Of a stretch of 64,000 nt of DNA, positions 35,888 to 45,003 are shown piece by piece. Each line of letters begins with the position of its first letter. The stretch's first letter is position 1. Under the pieces are notes generated by a model. That model did no database searches and was not told where the DNA came from. It saw only the letters and a program-made list of their open reading frames with translations. Origin of the DNA: Aneurinibacillus tyrosinisolvens (GTDB lineage: Bacteria; Bacillota; Bacilli; Aneurinibacillales; Aneurinibacillaceae); NCBI RefSeq assembly GCF_001015055.1, contig NZ_BBWZ01000020.1:1-64000 (forward strand). Reading direction: 5' to 3'. Both the position numbers and the translations under genes were made by a program.

Positions 35888-36967
35888 TCATGGGAGATAG
35901 GTATCCTTCTTAATTTGAATGAGAACAGATGCAAACCTCTCTGATTCTTCAACCTCAGGGGAATGTGCGGATTCGGTAAAAGGAATCAGCTGTTTTTTAG
36001 GTGTTTTTATTTGCTTATAGAATCGTTCAACAAGGGCGAACGGCGTGTGGTAATCATGCGTTCCCTGGCAGAAGTAAGCAGGCACTGTTAATTCTGGCAC
36101 TTGTTCTAGAAAATGCACATCCAATAATTCCTCATAAACTTTCGAATTTTTTGTTAAAGTGGCTCCATCTTTTCGCGAGACCCAATCAGAAAGACTATAT
36201 TCGGATGCATTTAGCATGGTGGCCACTTCTTTTAGTCTGTGATTGTGATACTCGCTTCCCTGGAAAGTGGTTACCCAATTTATCAATGCACCCCATATTT
36301 TTAAGTTCTCCACGCCTAATGAATGGCTAGGTTTCTTTAGTTGTTTCAGTTGTTTAATCGCTTCCTGATTGTTTTCTTTTCTTGCGGTATCCAACACAAA
36401 ATCATATGAAACCTCCATTCCTTCAACGATATCTACCACTTGCCCGACACCTATATAAGCATAAAAATCATTTGGGTACTGCTGCACCAGTTTAACTCCC
36501 AGAACCGTGCCCCAGGAATGTCCAGCCAGGTAAATTTTATCGGTATGAAAACGCTGTTTTAGCATCGTAATCAGTTCATGGGCATCGGAAACAAACTGTT
36601 TCACGTTTAAGGAATCCGCCTTCATTTGATCTGAATAAGACTTACCGGCGCCGCGTTGATCCCAATTCACTACAACGAAATGCTTCTCTAACTCGGCCTG
36701 GTAGCTGCGCAATCGCATTTCCGATTCACCGGGTCCTCCGTGCAGCCATAGGAGAACCGGATTGGCCTGGTTCGTGCCGCGAATCAAAATCGTCTGCCCG
36801 ACCCCTCCTATTTTGTCCGTTTCCAGGGAAGCGATGCTATACGGGCTTGATATAGCAGGGGTTGTTCCGCGTCCAATCGTCATATATCCCAGAAACAAGG
36901 CGGACAGAAGGATAACAATAGAGGTTAAAATCAGGGACAGTTTTAAAGTAGTACGAAGCATCGCCAT
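35888..36967 (-). CDS. Membrane-anchored alpha/beta hydrolase, proline iminopeptidase-like
   Basis: The 359-residue protein has an N-terminal membrane helix (L-K-L-S-L-I-L-T-S-I-V-I-L-L). An alpha/beta hydrolase domain follows, with the oxyanion motif L-H-G-G-P-G, the W-D-Q-R-G-A-G-K-S segment and the nucleophile elbow G-H-S-W-G-T. The late G-T-H-D-Y and E-S-A-H-S carry the acid and histidine. These are features of proline iminopeptidases and related esterases. ATG 36967 shares its A with the TAA of the upstream serine hydrolase gene (TAATG) and has GGGAGGGG upstream, so it was translationally coupled to it. That gene now contains a stop codon, which may reduce coupling. Confidence 0.85.
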   Translation of the reverse strand: MAMLRTTLKLSLILTSIVILLSALFLGYMTIGRGTTPAISSPYSIASLETDKIGGVGQTILIRGTNQANPVLLWLHGGPGESEMRLRSYQAELEKHFVVVNWDQRGAGKSYSDQMKADSLNVKQFVSDAHELITMLKQRFHTDKIYLAGHSWGTVLGVKLVQQYPNDFYAYIGVGQVVDIVEGMEVSYDFVLDTARKENNQEAIKQLKQLKKPSHSLGVENLKIWGALINWVTTFQGSEYHNHRLKEVATMLNASEYSLSDWVSRKDGATLTKNSKVYEELLDVHFLEQVPELTVPAYFCQGTHDYHTPFALVERFYKQIKTPKKQLIPFTESAHSPEVEESERFASVLIQIKKDTYLP

Positions 36968-38100
36968 TATAATCCCCTCCCGTATTGCCATTCTTTCAAA
37001 ACAGATTTATAGACGCTTTTGTTATCGCCGTTACTGAAAACGACAATCCTGTCTCCCTGTGCCGGAATAAACTTGAAGGCATGGTTATACCCCGGGTTAT
37101 TTCCCGTGTGTCCAATAATGGTATTGCCATGCTTTTGTTCGATGACGAACCCCAGCCCATACTTTTGTTCGAATACATTATGCATGCGATTGATCAAATC
37201 AGGATGAATAGTGATGGGCGTGAACATAGAAGTAAGTGTCGAAGGCTGTAAAATTCCCTTGCCATCGGCGTTGGCAGCAACGAAGGCTGCATAATCTTTA
37301 ATGCTTGTATACAATCCTGCAGCGGCTTCTTCACGGAAAAGATACGCTGGCAAAAGGGCTCCCTTAGCATCATAAGGAAGAGCCATCGAGGACTGCATGC
37401 CAGGATTCCATGTGAAAGAGCTGCGTGTCATGCCTAAAGGTGCCAATACTTCTTTCTACATAAATCCAGTGAAAATGTCATGTGTACTCTCTGCAATGGC
37501 CAGTTGAAGCAACGTATATCCGCCTCCTGAGTACATATAACGCGAACCGGGTGTGTTGATAATCCGCAGTTCTCCGGATCCATTGTTCTGACCGGAAAGG
37601 GACTGTTCTAATGTGGGTAAGGTTGTGTCCGGTGGATATCCGTTATAGCCATGCAGCGACAGCCCTGCTGTATGGCTTAACAGCCGGCGAATTGTTACAT
37701 CAGACTTACTGAATGAGGAATCGGGCAGGTGCCATCGTGATATATATCGTTCCACAGGCTGATCTAAATCCAGCTTTTGTTGTTCAACTAACTTCAAGAC
37801 GCCCCAGGCTGTAATGCTTTTCGATAGGGAAGCGGCGTTGAACAACGTATCACGAGTAATGGGGATGCGTTTCTCCCGATCGGCAAAGCCGAAGGTCAGA
37901 ATCTTTTCAACCTGGCCATGATGAATCAAAGCAACGGCAACACCAGGTGTATGCGTATCGCTCATAAGTTTTGGAACCTGGTCTTGTAGTTGTGCAACAA
38001 ATTGGTTATCTGATACCGGATCCTTTGTTGCATTAAAAGAAGAGAAGATAAAAAAAACAATGAATAATACAACTGCGATCGTAATATATCGAACTTTCAT
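36967..38100 (-). pseudogene. Serine hydrolase (beta-lactamase/PBP4*-like) with an in-frame amber codon
   Basis: The frame has an N-terminal membrane helix. It continues with the class C motif S-L-S-K-S (nucleophile serine in S-x-x-K), a Y-S-G-G-G-Y motif and, near the end, I-G-H-T-G-N-N. A single TAG at 37456-37458 splits it into 214 residues and a remainder (K-E-V-L-A-P-L-G-M onward) that continues in exactly the same frame. The TAG probably arose from CAG, since relatives often have a polar residue there. The upstream part lacks the third active-site motif. Suppression or a downstream TTG start at 37446 cannot restore a full enzyme without readthrough. GGAGGGG precedes ATG 38100. Confidence 0.88.
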
Positions 38101-38244
38101 GAAACCCCTCCATCATAGATTAGATGATCCTGGCTGGAAGTCATTTCGCACAGACTTCCTTTCAAAATCACGGTTTCATCATATGAAAGATATCATCATA
38201 AAGAAAAGTGATGTATGTCATCGTATTTGTCATCCAATAAAAAA

Positions 38245-38253
38245 TGCTATAAT
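38245..38253 (+). promoter_or_regulatory. Extended -10 promoter (TGCTATAAT)
   Basis: TGC-TATAAT lies 39 bases before the start of the fused sensor-regulator gene, with a TTGTCA 15 bases upstream of the hexamer. It is the likely sigma-A promoter of that gene. Confidence 0.65.
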
Positions 38254-38291
38254 GGGAGTGTTTTTGACTTTGATATAGAGAGGTTTCACAA

Positions 38292-40055
38292 ATGAATAGA
38301 TGGAAATGGTATGATGGGTGCGTGTTTTTTCTTCGCTTATGCTGGTTTGTAATAAACCTTATCTTAATGGTTCGCTATTCACCCGATATAATAGGCCCGT
38401 TATGGTTAATTGTGGGCTATGCTGCCGCTTCACTGGTCATTCCGTTTTATTATGTGACAATTGATTACCGTTATTATATTCTCTTAGAGTTATTGCTCAG
38501 CGGAAGTTTAACGTTCTATTTATCATTATGTTTTCCTGATACTATCAGTTGGATGTATGCCACCTCGATTATGAGTTTTACTGTCGCGTTCTATAACGAA
38601 AAGAAAGCCTATCGCTGGACAATTCCTGTTATCGTTGTTTTGTTCCCCTACCTATGGGCCGGAATGAGTCAGCGCTCGTTCGAAGACTTTCTTACGATTC
38701 TCTTTGTGTATGCCATTGCATATGGGGTCGGCCTTTTCTGCCATCTTTTGCTATATACAAATAAGCAAGTGTATGAGCGGAAAATTCTCGAACAATATGC
38801 TGCAAAGGTGGAGCAAATCACCGTTCTGGAAGAGCGAAACCGGCTATCCCGGGAGCTGCATGACACGCTGGGACATACGATAACTTCCCTTATCATGGGG
38901 CTGGAAACCGTTCGTTCCCTGGAATCTTTGGAAGAAATACATAAAAAGATTGATACCTTATTGCCATTAACGAGGAGTAGTTTGGAAGCGATACGCTGTC
39001 ACGTTCATGATATGGCGCCCGTAGAAGAAGCATCCCTCTCTCAAATGGCTGAGGAGTTTCACAGGGCCACGGGAGTAAGGGCTATCTACCGCCTTATCGG
39101 GGAAGAATATCCGATTCCCAGGCAAGCGAAGCTCACATTAGTTCGCTGTTTGCAGGAATCATTAACAAATGCCATTCGCCATGGAAATGCCAGGGCCATC
39201 CAAATAACGGCCCATTATGAACCTCAACACATTCGATTGCAGATTCAGGATGATGGACAGGGAAGCGGCGAATTAGATTATGGGTTCGGTTTGAAGGGGA
39301 TGAAAGAGCGTTTATCGCTGCTGCAAGGTTCCTTGCATGTTCATTCCGATCCGGGCGAAGGCACTGTTGTTACCTGTATCATTCCAAGAAATAAAGAATT
39401 GAGAGAAAAGGAAATCCGGGTGCTTGTAGTAGATGATCAACTATTAATCCGAGAGAGCCTGCAAACATTGCTGGGGAGGGAAAAAGACCTCGAAGTAGTG
39501 GTAGCGGATAATGGAAGGGCTGCGATTGAACAATGCGAGCGTACGAGGCCCCATGTGATTTTAATGGACGTACATATGCCGGAGGTGGATGGAATTGCTG
39601 CGACGCAGGAAATCAAGCAGAGATGGCCTGAAATCCGTGTGATTATGCTGACGACATTCCAGGAGCTGACTTACGCTGGGGAAGCCCTGCAAAGCGGTGC
39701 GGAGGGGTATTTGTTAAAGTCGATGTCACCCAAAGAGCTTGTCGATATCATTCGAGTGGTTTACCGTGGGGGGACCATGATTTCGCAAGAGATGGCGTAT
39801 GAAATCTTTCAAAACCTTGGGAAAGAAAAAGCAAAACCTGTGCCTCAATATAATGATGTATATAATTTAACGGATCGGGAAATTAAGATTTTAGAATGTT
39901 TATCGGAAGGGCTTCGCTATAAGGAAATTGCATCCAGGTTATTTTTAGCGGAAGGAACAGTGCGCAATTATGTTTCCTCTATTTACTCCAAATTGGAGGT
40001 AAATAACCGTCAAAAAGCGGTTCGAAAATTCGCCCAAATAGATGCCCGCCAATAA
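38292..40055 (+). CDS. Fused NarX/DesK-type histidine kinase and NarL-type response regulator
   Basis: One uninterrupted 587-residue frame contains a membrane sensor with about five or six helices (residues 10-155) and a dimerisation/phosphoacceptor helix with R-E-L-H-D (His190). The ATPase domain has N box near 289-299 and G boxes D-D-G-Q-G-S-G and G-F-G-L-K-G-M. A receiver domain follows from about 374 (V-L-V-V-D-D, phospho-acceptor Asp426 in L-M-D-V-H-M-P), then a LuxR-type helix-turn-helix at about 515-580 (L-T-D-R-E-I-K-I-L). Such kinases and regulators are usually two adjacent genes. Here the join (residues 365-378) contains only a charged linker. The DNA-binding output would be tied to the membrane unless cleaved. 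AGAGAGG precedes ATG 38292. Confidence 0.88.
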   Translation: MNRWKWYDGCVFFLRLCWFVINLILMVRYSPDIIGPLWLIVGYAAASLVIPFYYVTIDYRYYILLELLLSGSLTFYLSLCFPDTISWMYATSIMSFTVAFYNEKKAYRWTIPVIVVLFPYLWAGMSQRSFEDFLTILFVYAIAYGVGLFCHLLLYTNKQVYERKILEQYAAKVEQITVLEERNRLSRELHDTLGHTITSLIMGLETVRSLESLEEIHKKIDTLLPLTRSSLEAIRCHVHDMAPVEEASLSQMAEEFHRATGVRAIYRLIGEEYPIPRQAKLTLVRCLQESLTNAIRHGNARAIQITAHYEPQHIRLQIQDDGQGSGELDYGFGLKGMKERLSLLQGSLHVHSDPGEGTVVTCIIPRNKELREKEIRVLVVDDQLLIRESLQTLLGREKDLEVVVADNGRAAIEQCERTRPHVILMDVHMPEVDGIAATQEIKQRWPEIRVIMLTTFQELTYAGEALQSGAEGYLLKSMSPKELVDIIRVVYRGGTMISQEMAYEIFQNLGKEKAKPVPQYNDVYNLTDREIKILECLSEGLRYKEIASRLFLAEGTVRNYVSSIYSKLEVNNRQKAVRKFAQIDARQ

Positions 40056-40194
40056 GCAGAATGCAAATTACACTGGCAGCGAAAGAAGCCGATAGCTTTT
40101 ATCGATCCAATGAGGGTGAAAAATTTCATGATGTTTGTCAGGCCAGGCGTCATGAAAGACTGAACCCTAAAACAAAGGTGTTTTCTCCAGTGTG

Positions 40195-40941
40195 CTAATC
40201 CTCAGCGAATAACTCGTTTAGAAATTCTTTTCTTTTTTCTAAAAAATGCCTCGTGATAAAATAATGGGATGTTTCTTCATATGAAATGGGGGAAATCGGC
40301 GCTGTATCGAAGTTTAAAATTTGGGTGTCCGGATATCCAAGAAGAATAGGAGAATGAGTGGCGATAATGAACTGTGAATTTCCTTCTTTGTTCATTTCAT
40401 GCAGCAGACGCAAGAAAGAAAGCTGGCGTGAAGGAGAAAGCGCCGCCTCCGGTTCATCTAGTAAATAGATTCCCTTCTTTCCAAAACGATTTATAAACAA
40501 AGAGAGAAAAGATTCTCCATGTGATTGATGGTGCAGTGATTTCCCGCCATATCCCTGGTATCTAAAGGTGCGGTCTTCCCTTGCTAACTGATCTAAATGG
40601 CTGGCAAAATGATAAAAGCTTTCTGCCCGTAAAAAGAACCCGTGATTGATTTTAGGCAGCCATGAAAGACGAACATATTCTCCTAATGCTGCATTTGAAG
40701 ATTCAACTTCGTATGTATTATTTCTACTTCCGCCAGCTGTATTAAACTCACATTTATAGGCAATCGCCTCTAACAGTGTTGATTTCCCGGAACCATTTTC
40801 CCCAACGAAAAAGGTTATCGGTGACGTGAATTCAATTTTATTCAATGTTTTAACCGTTGGAATGGTAAAAGGGTAGGAATTCAGAGCAGACGAACGGACT
40901 TTTTCTTCTAAAATTTCCACGGAACGCAAATATACAGGCAC
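40195..40941 (-). CDS. AAA-family ATPase with ABC-type ATPase core
   Basis: The 248-residue protein has Walker A F-V-G-E-N-G-S-G-K-S-T near residue 44, an S-H-G-E-S signature-like motif near 143, Walker B I-Y-L-L-D-E-P-E-A-A and the switch histidine in A-T-H-S-P. This is the AAA_21/RecF-like group related to SMC and ABC ATPases. It is found alone in many Bacilli, with unknown targets. No nuclease partner such as OLD-TOPRIM is fused or adjacent, so a defence role is not supported. Start ATG 40941 follows GGAGGAAAGG. Confidence 0.85.
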   Translation of the reverse strand: MPVYLRSVEILEEKVRSSALNSYPFTIPTVKTLNKIEFTSPITFFVGENGSGKSTLLEAIAYKCEFNTAGGSRNNTYEVESSNAALGEYVRLSWLPKINHGFFLRAESFYHFASHLDQLAREDRTFRYQGYGGKSLHHQSHGESFLSLFINRFGKKGIYLLDEPEAALSPSRQLSFLRLLHEMNKEGNSQFIIATHSPILLGYPDTQILNFDTAPISPISYEETSHYFITRHFLEKRKEFLNELFAED

Positions 40942-41107
40942 TTTACCTTTCCTCCTGGTTTTTTATATCCCCTCTATTTTATCATAAGTTCGAGAAGCGA
41001 AAACGGCCCGTGTATTTGATTATCAACTTTATCGAATACTAAACAGGAGTTGGAATATGTAACCACAATCGAGTTATACTTGCCAATGTTTTAATGGAGG
41101 ATTAGAG

Positions 41108-41782
41108 ATGACATACAAAAAATGGGCGGTTATCGGGTCAATAATGCTTGTTTTTCTTACTGCGGCCGGGACAATTTACGGCGCCGACAAGGTGCATATC
41201 CGTATCGGGAGCGTTGAAGTCTTGCCCCCGGAAGAAATGACGGTTGTGAACGGCAAAATTCTAGTTCCCATTCACTGGATTGCGGAAAAATTAGGAGCCT
41301 CCGTTAAGTGGAATGACAAAAAGAAAACGATTGAGATTAAAGTTCCTGAGAAACATTTATTACGGGCCCAGATCGATTCCTTTCTGTATGGTTTACAGCC
41401 GGAACAGCCTAAAGAAGCAGCCGAATGGTGGATGAAAGGGATTAAAAGCCGCACCGGTGCGGTTCAATACGCAATGCTGTCACCAGCCCTGCAAAAGCAA
41501 ACGCGTGCTAAGTTTGAAAAAATCGGTTGGCTCACCGGCGCTTCAAGTCCGTGGATTGATCATGCTCGCTTCGTAAAAGTAAACAAGGTGAGTGATGTGA
41601 AAGTGCAATATACGTTGGAGTATGAATTAATAACCTCTGAAGGCAGCCACGGTAAACAGCAAAAAGCAGTTACAGTGGAAAAGAATCCGGAACCCCTTCA
41701 GAAAAACTGGTATATTACCGAGATTACAACGAAGCACAATGTTTATGAAGTGTTTACTCCTCCAGAAACGGTAATTAAATAA
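41108..41782 (+). CDS. Exported stalk-domain protein with an NTF2-like C-terminus
   Basis: After a signal peptide (cleavage near Y-G-A), residues about 45-80 form a copper-amine-oxidase-N-like stalk unit (V-V-N-G-K-I-L-V-P-I-H-W-I-A-E-K-L-G-A). Residues about 95-224 carry the domain shared with the protein at 23988: A-E-W-W-M-K-G-I-K-S-R-T-G-A-V-Q-Y-A, S-S-P-W-I-D-H-A and K-N-W-Y-I-T-E. AATGGAGG precedes ATG 41108. It is a single gene with its own terminator. The stalk unit suggests wall attachment; function unknown. Confidence 0.75.
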   Translation: MTYKKWAVIGSIMLVFLTAAGTIYGADKVHIRIGSVEVLPPEEMTVVNGKILVPIHWIAEKLGASVKWNDKKKTIEIKVPEKHLLRAQIDSFLYGLQPEQPKEAAEWWMKGIKSRTGAVQYAMLSPALQKQTRAKFEKIGWLTGASSPWIDHARFVKVNKVSDVKVQYTLEYELITSEGSHGKQQKAVTVEKNPEPLQKNWYITEITTKHNVYEVFTPPETVIK

Positions 41783-41809
41783 ACACCTTACTGAAGCAAC
41801 AGGTAACGA

Positions 41810-41851
41810 AAAGTCCGGAATTTGGCCTTACATGGCTGAACTCCGGACTTT
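41810..41851 (+). terminator. Intrinsic terminator
   Basis: AAAGTCCGGA (41810-41819) pairs with TCCGGACTTT (41842-41851), followed by T-rich sequence. Confidence 0.8.
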
Positions 41852-41897
41852 GTTGTTGTATTATTAAAAAGCATATACGACCGAAGGAGGAGATACA

Positions 41898-42224
41898 GTG
41901 ACAAAATCGATTCTTCTTTTTATACTTGCCGGTCTCGCAGAAATCGGAGGCGGCTATTTAGTATGGCTATGGCTGCGCGAAGGAACTTCGTATTGGTATG
42001 GCATTGTTGGCAGCCTTATTCTTGTTTTATACGGTATCATTCCGACCTTGCAAACCTTTCCGTCTTTCGGGCGGGTTTATGCGGCATATGGAGGCGTGTT
42101 TATTATTTTAGCTGTTTTATGGGGGTGGGGAATTGATAAGAAGACACCTGACCTTTATGATTGGATCGGATCAATCATTTGCCTTGTTGGTGTTTCGATC
42201 ATGCTTTGGGCACCGAGAACATAA
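41898..42224 (+). CDS. ynfA: YnfA/UPF0060 small membrane protein
   Basis: The 108-residue protein has four membrane helices and the UPF0060 features [16 protein letters not shown] near the start and [12 protein letters not shown] near residue 57. The family resembles small multidrug-resistance transporters, and members have been linked to drug or cation export. GAAGGAGGAG precedes the ATG. Transcribed alone. Confidence 0.9.
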   Translation: MTKSILLFILAGLAEIGGGYLVWLWLREGTSYWYGIVGSLILVLYGIIPTLQTFPSFGRVYAAYGGVFIILAVLWGWGIDKKTPDLYDWIGSIICLVGVSIMLWAPRT

Positions 42225-42405
42225 TACGGGCTTCCTGGACTGCTCGGGATTATAGTTTATGCGGCATTTCTTTCTGAATACTCATTCTCTATTATGGTTT
42301 CACTCCTTAAAGATGAGGTAGAAAGTAATGGGGAGCTATGGTAAGTTTGAAAAGAATACGTTCCTATATTGTCTACATACAACAGTAATTCAAGGAGGTC
42401 TAACA

Positions 42406-43224
42406 ATGTCGCTGCATAACGAATGGATTAGTTTTTCACAGAATGGCCAGGATGGAAGGCTTTATCTCTCGCGTCCCGCCCATGTAGAGCGCCCGCTGCC
42501 GGCCGTCATCGTCATCCAGGAAATTTGGGGCACGGACAGGCACATTCGCGAGCTTACCGACCGCATTGCCATGGCAGGTTATCTGGCTGTTGCGCCTGAT
42601 TTGTACGCCGAGAACGGCGTCCGCTCCGAAATGATGGGAGAAGAAAGGATTGATCGGGTTAAGGACTTCTTAGATTCAGTTCCGCCGCAGGCGTGGGGCG
42701 ATGAAGCCCTGCGCAATCAAGAGCTGGAAAAGCTCCCTGCTCCGGAGCGTAACGAACTTAAAGAGACACTGGGAACGCTTTTTGGCGGATTAGGCCGCTT
42801 TCCGCAGCTTGTCCAAACCTTAAAGGCGACCGTTGATTTTCTACAGGGATACCAATACAGTGCAGGCGAGAGAATCGCTTCGGTTGGTTTTTGTATGGGC
42901 GGAGCACTCAGTGCCCTGCTTGCATGTGAGGAACCGCGGCTTGCCGGTGCGGTCATCTATTACGGCAATTTGCCGGGGAGGGAGCAAGCAGAGAAAATTC
43001 AGTGCCCGGTAGCTGGATTTTTTGGCGGACTTGACCACCGGATAACGAATCAGGTGCCCGGCTTTGTTGAATCAATGAAGGAGTTAGATAAGCATTTCAA
43101 GTATGAAATTTATGAAGAAGCACACCATGCCTTCTTTAATGATACCCGTGCCTCTTATAATGTGGATGCAGCACGTGACGCCTGGGTGAAAACGCTGCAG
43201 TTTTTTAAAAAGGTGCTGGCCTAG
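42406..43224 (+). CDS. Dienelactone hydrolase family protein
   Basis: The 272-residue alpha/beta hydrolase has the family's I-V-I-Q-E-I-W-G start. The cysteine nucleophile elbow G-F-C-M-G-G is near residue 163, D in G-G-L-D-H-R near 204 and a histidine in A-H-H-A-F-F. Dienelactone hydrolases open lactones in chloroaromatic degradation, but many members act on other esters. ATG 42406 follows CAAGGAGG; an upstream ATG at 42328 would add 26 residues without a ribosome-binding site. Transcribed alone. Confidence 0.88.
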   Translation: MSLHNEWISFSQNGQDGRLYLSRPAHVERPLPAVIVIQEIWGTDRHIRELTDRIAMAGYLAVAPDLYAENGVRSEMMGEERIDRVKDFLDSVPPQAWGDEALRNQELEKLPAPERNELKETLGTLFGGLGRFPQLVQTLKATVDFLQGYQYSAGERIASVGFCMGGALSALLACEEPRLAGAVIYYGNLPGREQAEKIQCPVAGFFGGLDHRITNQVPGFVESMKELDKHFKYEIYEEAHHAFFNDTRASYNVDAARDAWVKTLQFFKKVLA

Positions 43225-43245
43225 TTTTTAGCGGCAAAATAAAAA

Positions 43246-43298
43246 TCCCCCCTGAGTAAACCATCCTAATTTTAAGGTTTTGGCTTTCCCAGGAGGGA
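43246..43298. terminator. Probable terminator between convergent genes
   Basis: TCCCCCCTG (43246-43254) pairs with CAGGAGGGA (43290-43298) with one mismatch. It lies between the hydrolase and the symporter genes. Confidence 0.6.
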
Positions 43299-43303
43299 TA
43301 TTA

Positions 43304-44803
43304 TTATGCTCCTTTTTTCATTTCAGCCTGCATTTTTTTTTCGTTAAATAAAGAATCGATAACCGGGTTGCTTTGACTTTTCGTTTTTGCAACGAACAAA
43401 GGATTTAACACGAACAGAACGAGGAAGTTCGCCAGCAGACCCCAGAACCCTTCGTAAATGCCGAATGTTAGATGTGTCGCATACACGGTAAATGTCACGA
43501 TTAACCCTGCGACAAGTCCGATGATGGTAGCTTCTGTGGACTGGTTCCGCCAGAACAGGCTCACGACGATAGCCGGGAAGATTTGCACCATCCCCGACAC
43601 CCCGAGGAGCTGGAGCGACACAAGCGCGGTTGGGAACAGAAGGCCGAAGAGCAGGGCCAATCCGATAACCACAAACACCATCAGGCGTGTAATCATTGTT
43701 AATTTTTTACCCTCTACTTTTGGGTTAAACAGGTCTCTGTAAATATTGTTCGCAAATAAGTTGGAAGCGCCAATCGCCATAATGGAACATGGAATAAGCG
43801 ACGCCAGAGCAATCGTTGCATAGGCCAATCCCTGCGGAACGCCTCCATAGGAAACCTGAATGAGATTCAGCAAAGCAAAGCGCGGGTCCGTATTTTTTGG
43901 AAGCACCATGTAGGCCATGAATCCAAGGAAAATAACAAGAATGAGAACAATATTATACAGCGGCAAGAACATCGCATTCTTCCGCAGAGCATCTGCACTC
44001 TTAGACGTAAATACCCCGGTTGCGGCGTGGGCCCACATAAACAGGGCGAGCCCTGAAACAACAGATGCGCTAATAAACCACGGAATTCCCTTCGGGCCGG
44101 TTGTCGGGATGGTTAAAAGCTGAGGAGCTTTCTCGGAAATTGCCCCGATCATATGATTCCAGCTGCCGAAGTGAATAATTGGAAGCGAAACGACCATAAA
44201 CAGCATAATTGCCCACACAAGAATATCTTTAATGATAGCCGTATACGTTGGGCCTTTTATGCCGCTGAAGAATGTATAAAGAGCAACAAGGAAAAACGAG
44301 CCGATGACGACAACGTTAACGTTAATGTAGCCGGTTCCCGCAATCTTCATGGTGTCCTGAATCCCGCTTAATTGCAAATCGATATACGGAATGAGCATTA
44401 ATACCCCGACGATGGCAATTAAGGAAGATAACAGCTTGCTGTCAAAACGTCCCTTTGCGTAATCAGCAAGGGTCATAAATTTATGTGCTTTTGCCACCTT
44501 CCACAGCTTGGGAAGGAAAAAATAAGAGAGGAAGTAAGCGAGAATACAGTAAGGAATCGCAAAGAACGCTACGCTGCCCCCTTTATATGCCGTGCTTGTT
44601 AATCCTAGAAATGTATAAGCCGTATATAAGTCAGCTCCTACGAGAAACCAGACGAGCAAGCTGCCGAATCTGCGGCCACCGACCGACCATTCTTCGACAG
44701 AACTGCGGCTGGATTTATTTCGGCCCGATAGAAATCCGATAAACACGACAGCAAGAACGATAGTAAGGGTAATTACCAGAGCTGTTTTATTTCCATGCAT
44801 CAC
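43304..44803 (-). CDS. Sodium:solute symporter (SSS family), monocarboxylate-like
   Basis: The 499-residue protein has about 13 membrane segments and SSS features: the F-L-V-G-A-D-L-Y-T-A-Y-T-F loop near residue 53, A-L-Y-T-F-F-S-G-I-K-G-P-T-Y-T near 178 and a late A-S-L-I-P-C-S-I-M-A-I-G-A-S-N-L-F-A-N-N near 333. Related carriers take up monocarboxylates, acetate or pantothenate. The start overlaps the stop of the upstream DUF3311 gene (ATGA), a pairing seen in many Bacillales, where the small protein accompanies this carrier. A cre-like site lies upstream of the operon. Confidence 0.85.
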   Translation of the reverse strand: MMHGNKTALVITLTIVLAVVFIGFLSGRNKSSRSSVEEWSVGGRRFGSLLVWFLVGADLYTAYTFLGLTSTAYKGGSVAFFAIPYCILAYFLSYFFLPKLWKVAKAHKFMTLADYAKGRFDSKLLSSLIAIVGVLMLIPYIDLQLSGIQDTMKIAGTGYINVNVVVIGSFFLVALYTFFSGIKGPTYTAIIKDILVWAIMLFMVVSLPIIHFGSWNHMIGAISEKAPQLLTIPTTGPKGIPWFISASVVSGLALFMWAHAATGVFTSKSADALRKNAMFLPLYNIVLILVIFLGFMAYMVLPKNTDPRFALLNLIQVSYGGVPQGLAYATIALASLIPCSIMAIGASNLFANNIYRDLFNPKVEGKKLTMITRLMVFVVIGLALLFGLLFPTALVSLQLLGVSGMVQIFPAIVVSLFWRNQSTEATIIGLVAGLIVTFTVYATHLTFGIYEGFWGLLANFLVLFVLNPLFVAKTKSQSNPVIDSLFNEKKMQAEMKKGA

Positions 44804-45003
44804 TCAAGACCTCCAGTTGATTTTTGCAGACGATAAATAACAAATGTGCATAGTGGAGTTAATAATATCCACAGAAACAGCCAGAAATGAAGAAAGGGAA
44901 GCCCCAGGACGACCGGTGTCATTCTGTTGACAAAAGGCAAGGCCGCCAGCTGGGATAGAAAGGGAAGTAAGACTAAAATAAAGATTATGAATTTTCTACC
45001 CAT
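44800..45003 (-). CDS. DUF3311 small membrane partner of the SSS carrier
   Basis: The 67-residue protein has two hydrophobic helices with the DUF3311 pattern (L-P-F-V-N-R, G-L-P-F-L-H-F-W, then a W-x-x-L-T-P-L segment). It overlaps the symporter start by four bases and is the first gene of the two-gene operon. It may stabilise or regulate the carrier. AGGAGGATACACTTATT precedes the ATG. Confidence 0.85.
   Translation of the reverse strand: MGRKFIIFILVLLPFLSQLAALPFVNRMTPVVLGLPFLHFWLFLWILLTPLCTFVIYRLQKSTGGLE

Noticed and set aside
40195..40941. AAA ATPase as part of a phage-defence system
   Set aside because: It is a stand-alone gene without nuclease, toxin or other defence partner; such ATPases are common in Bacilli.
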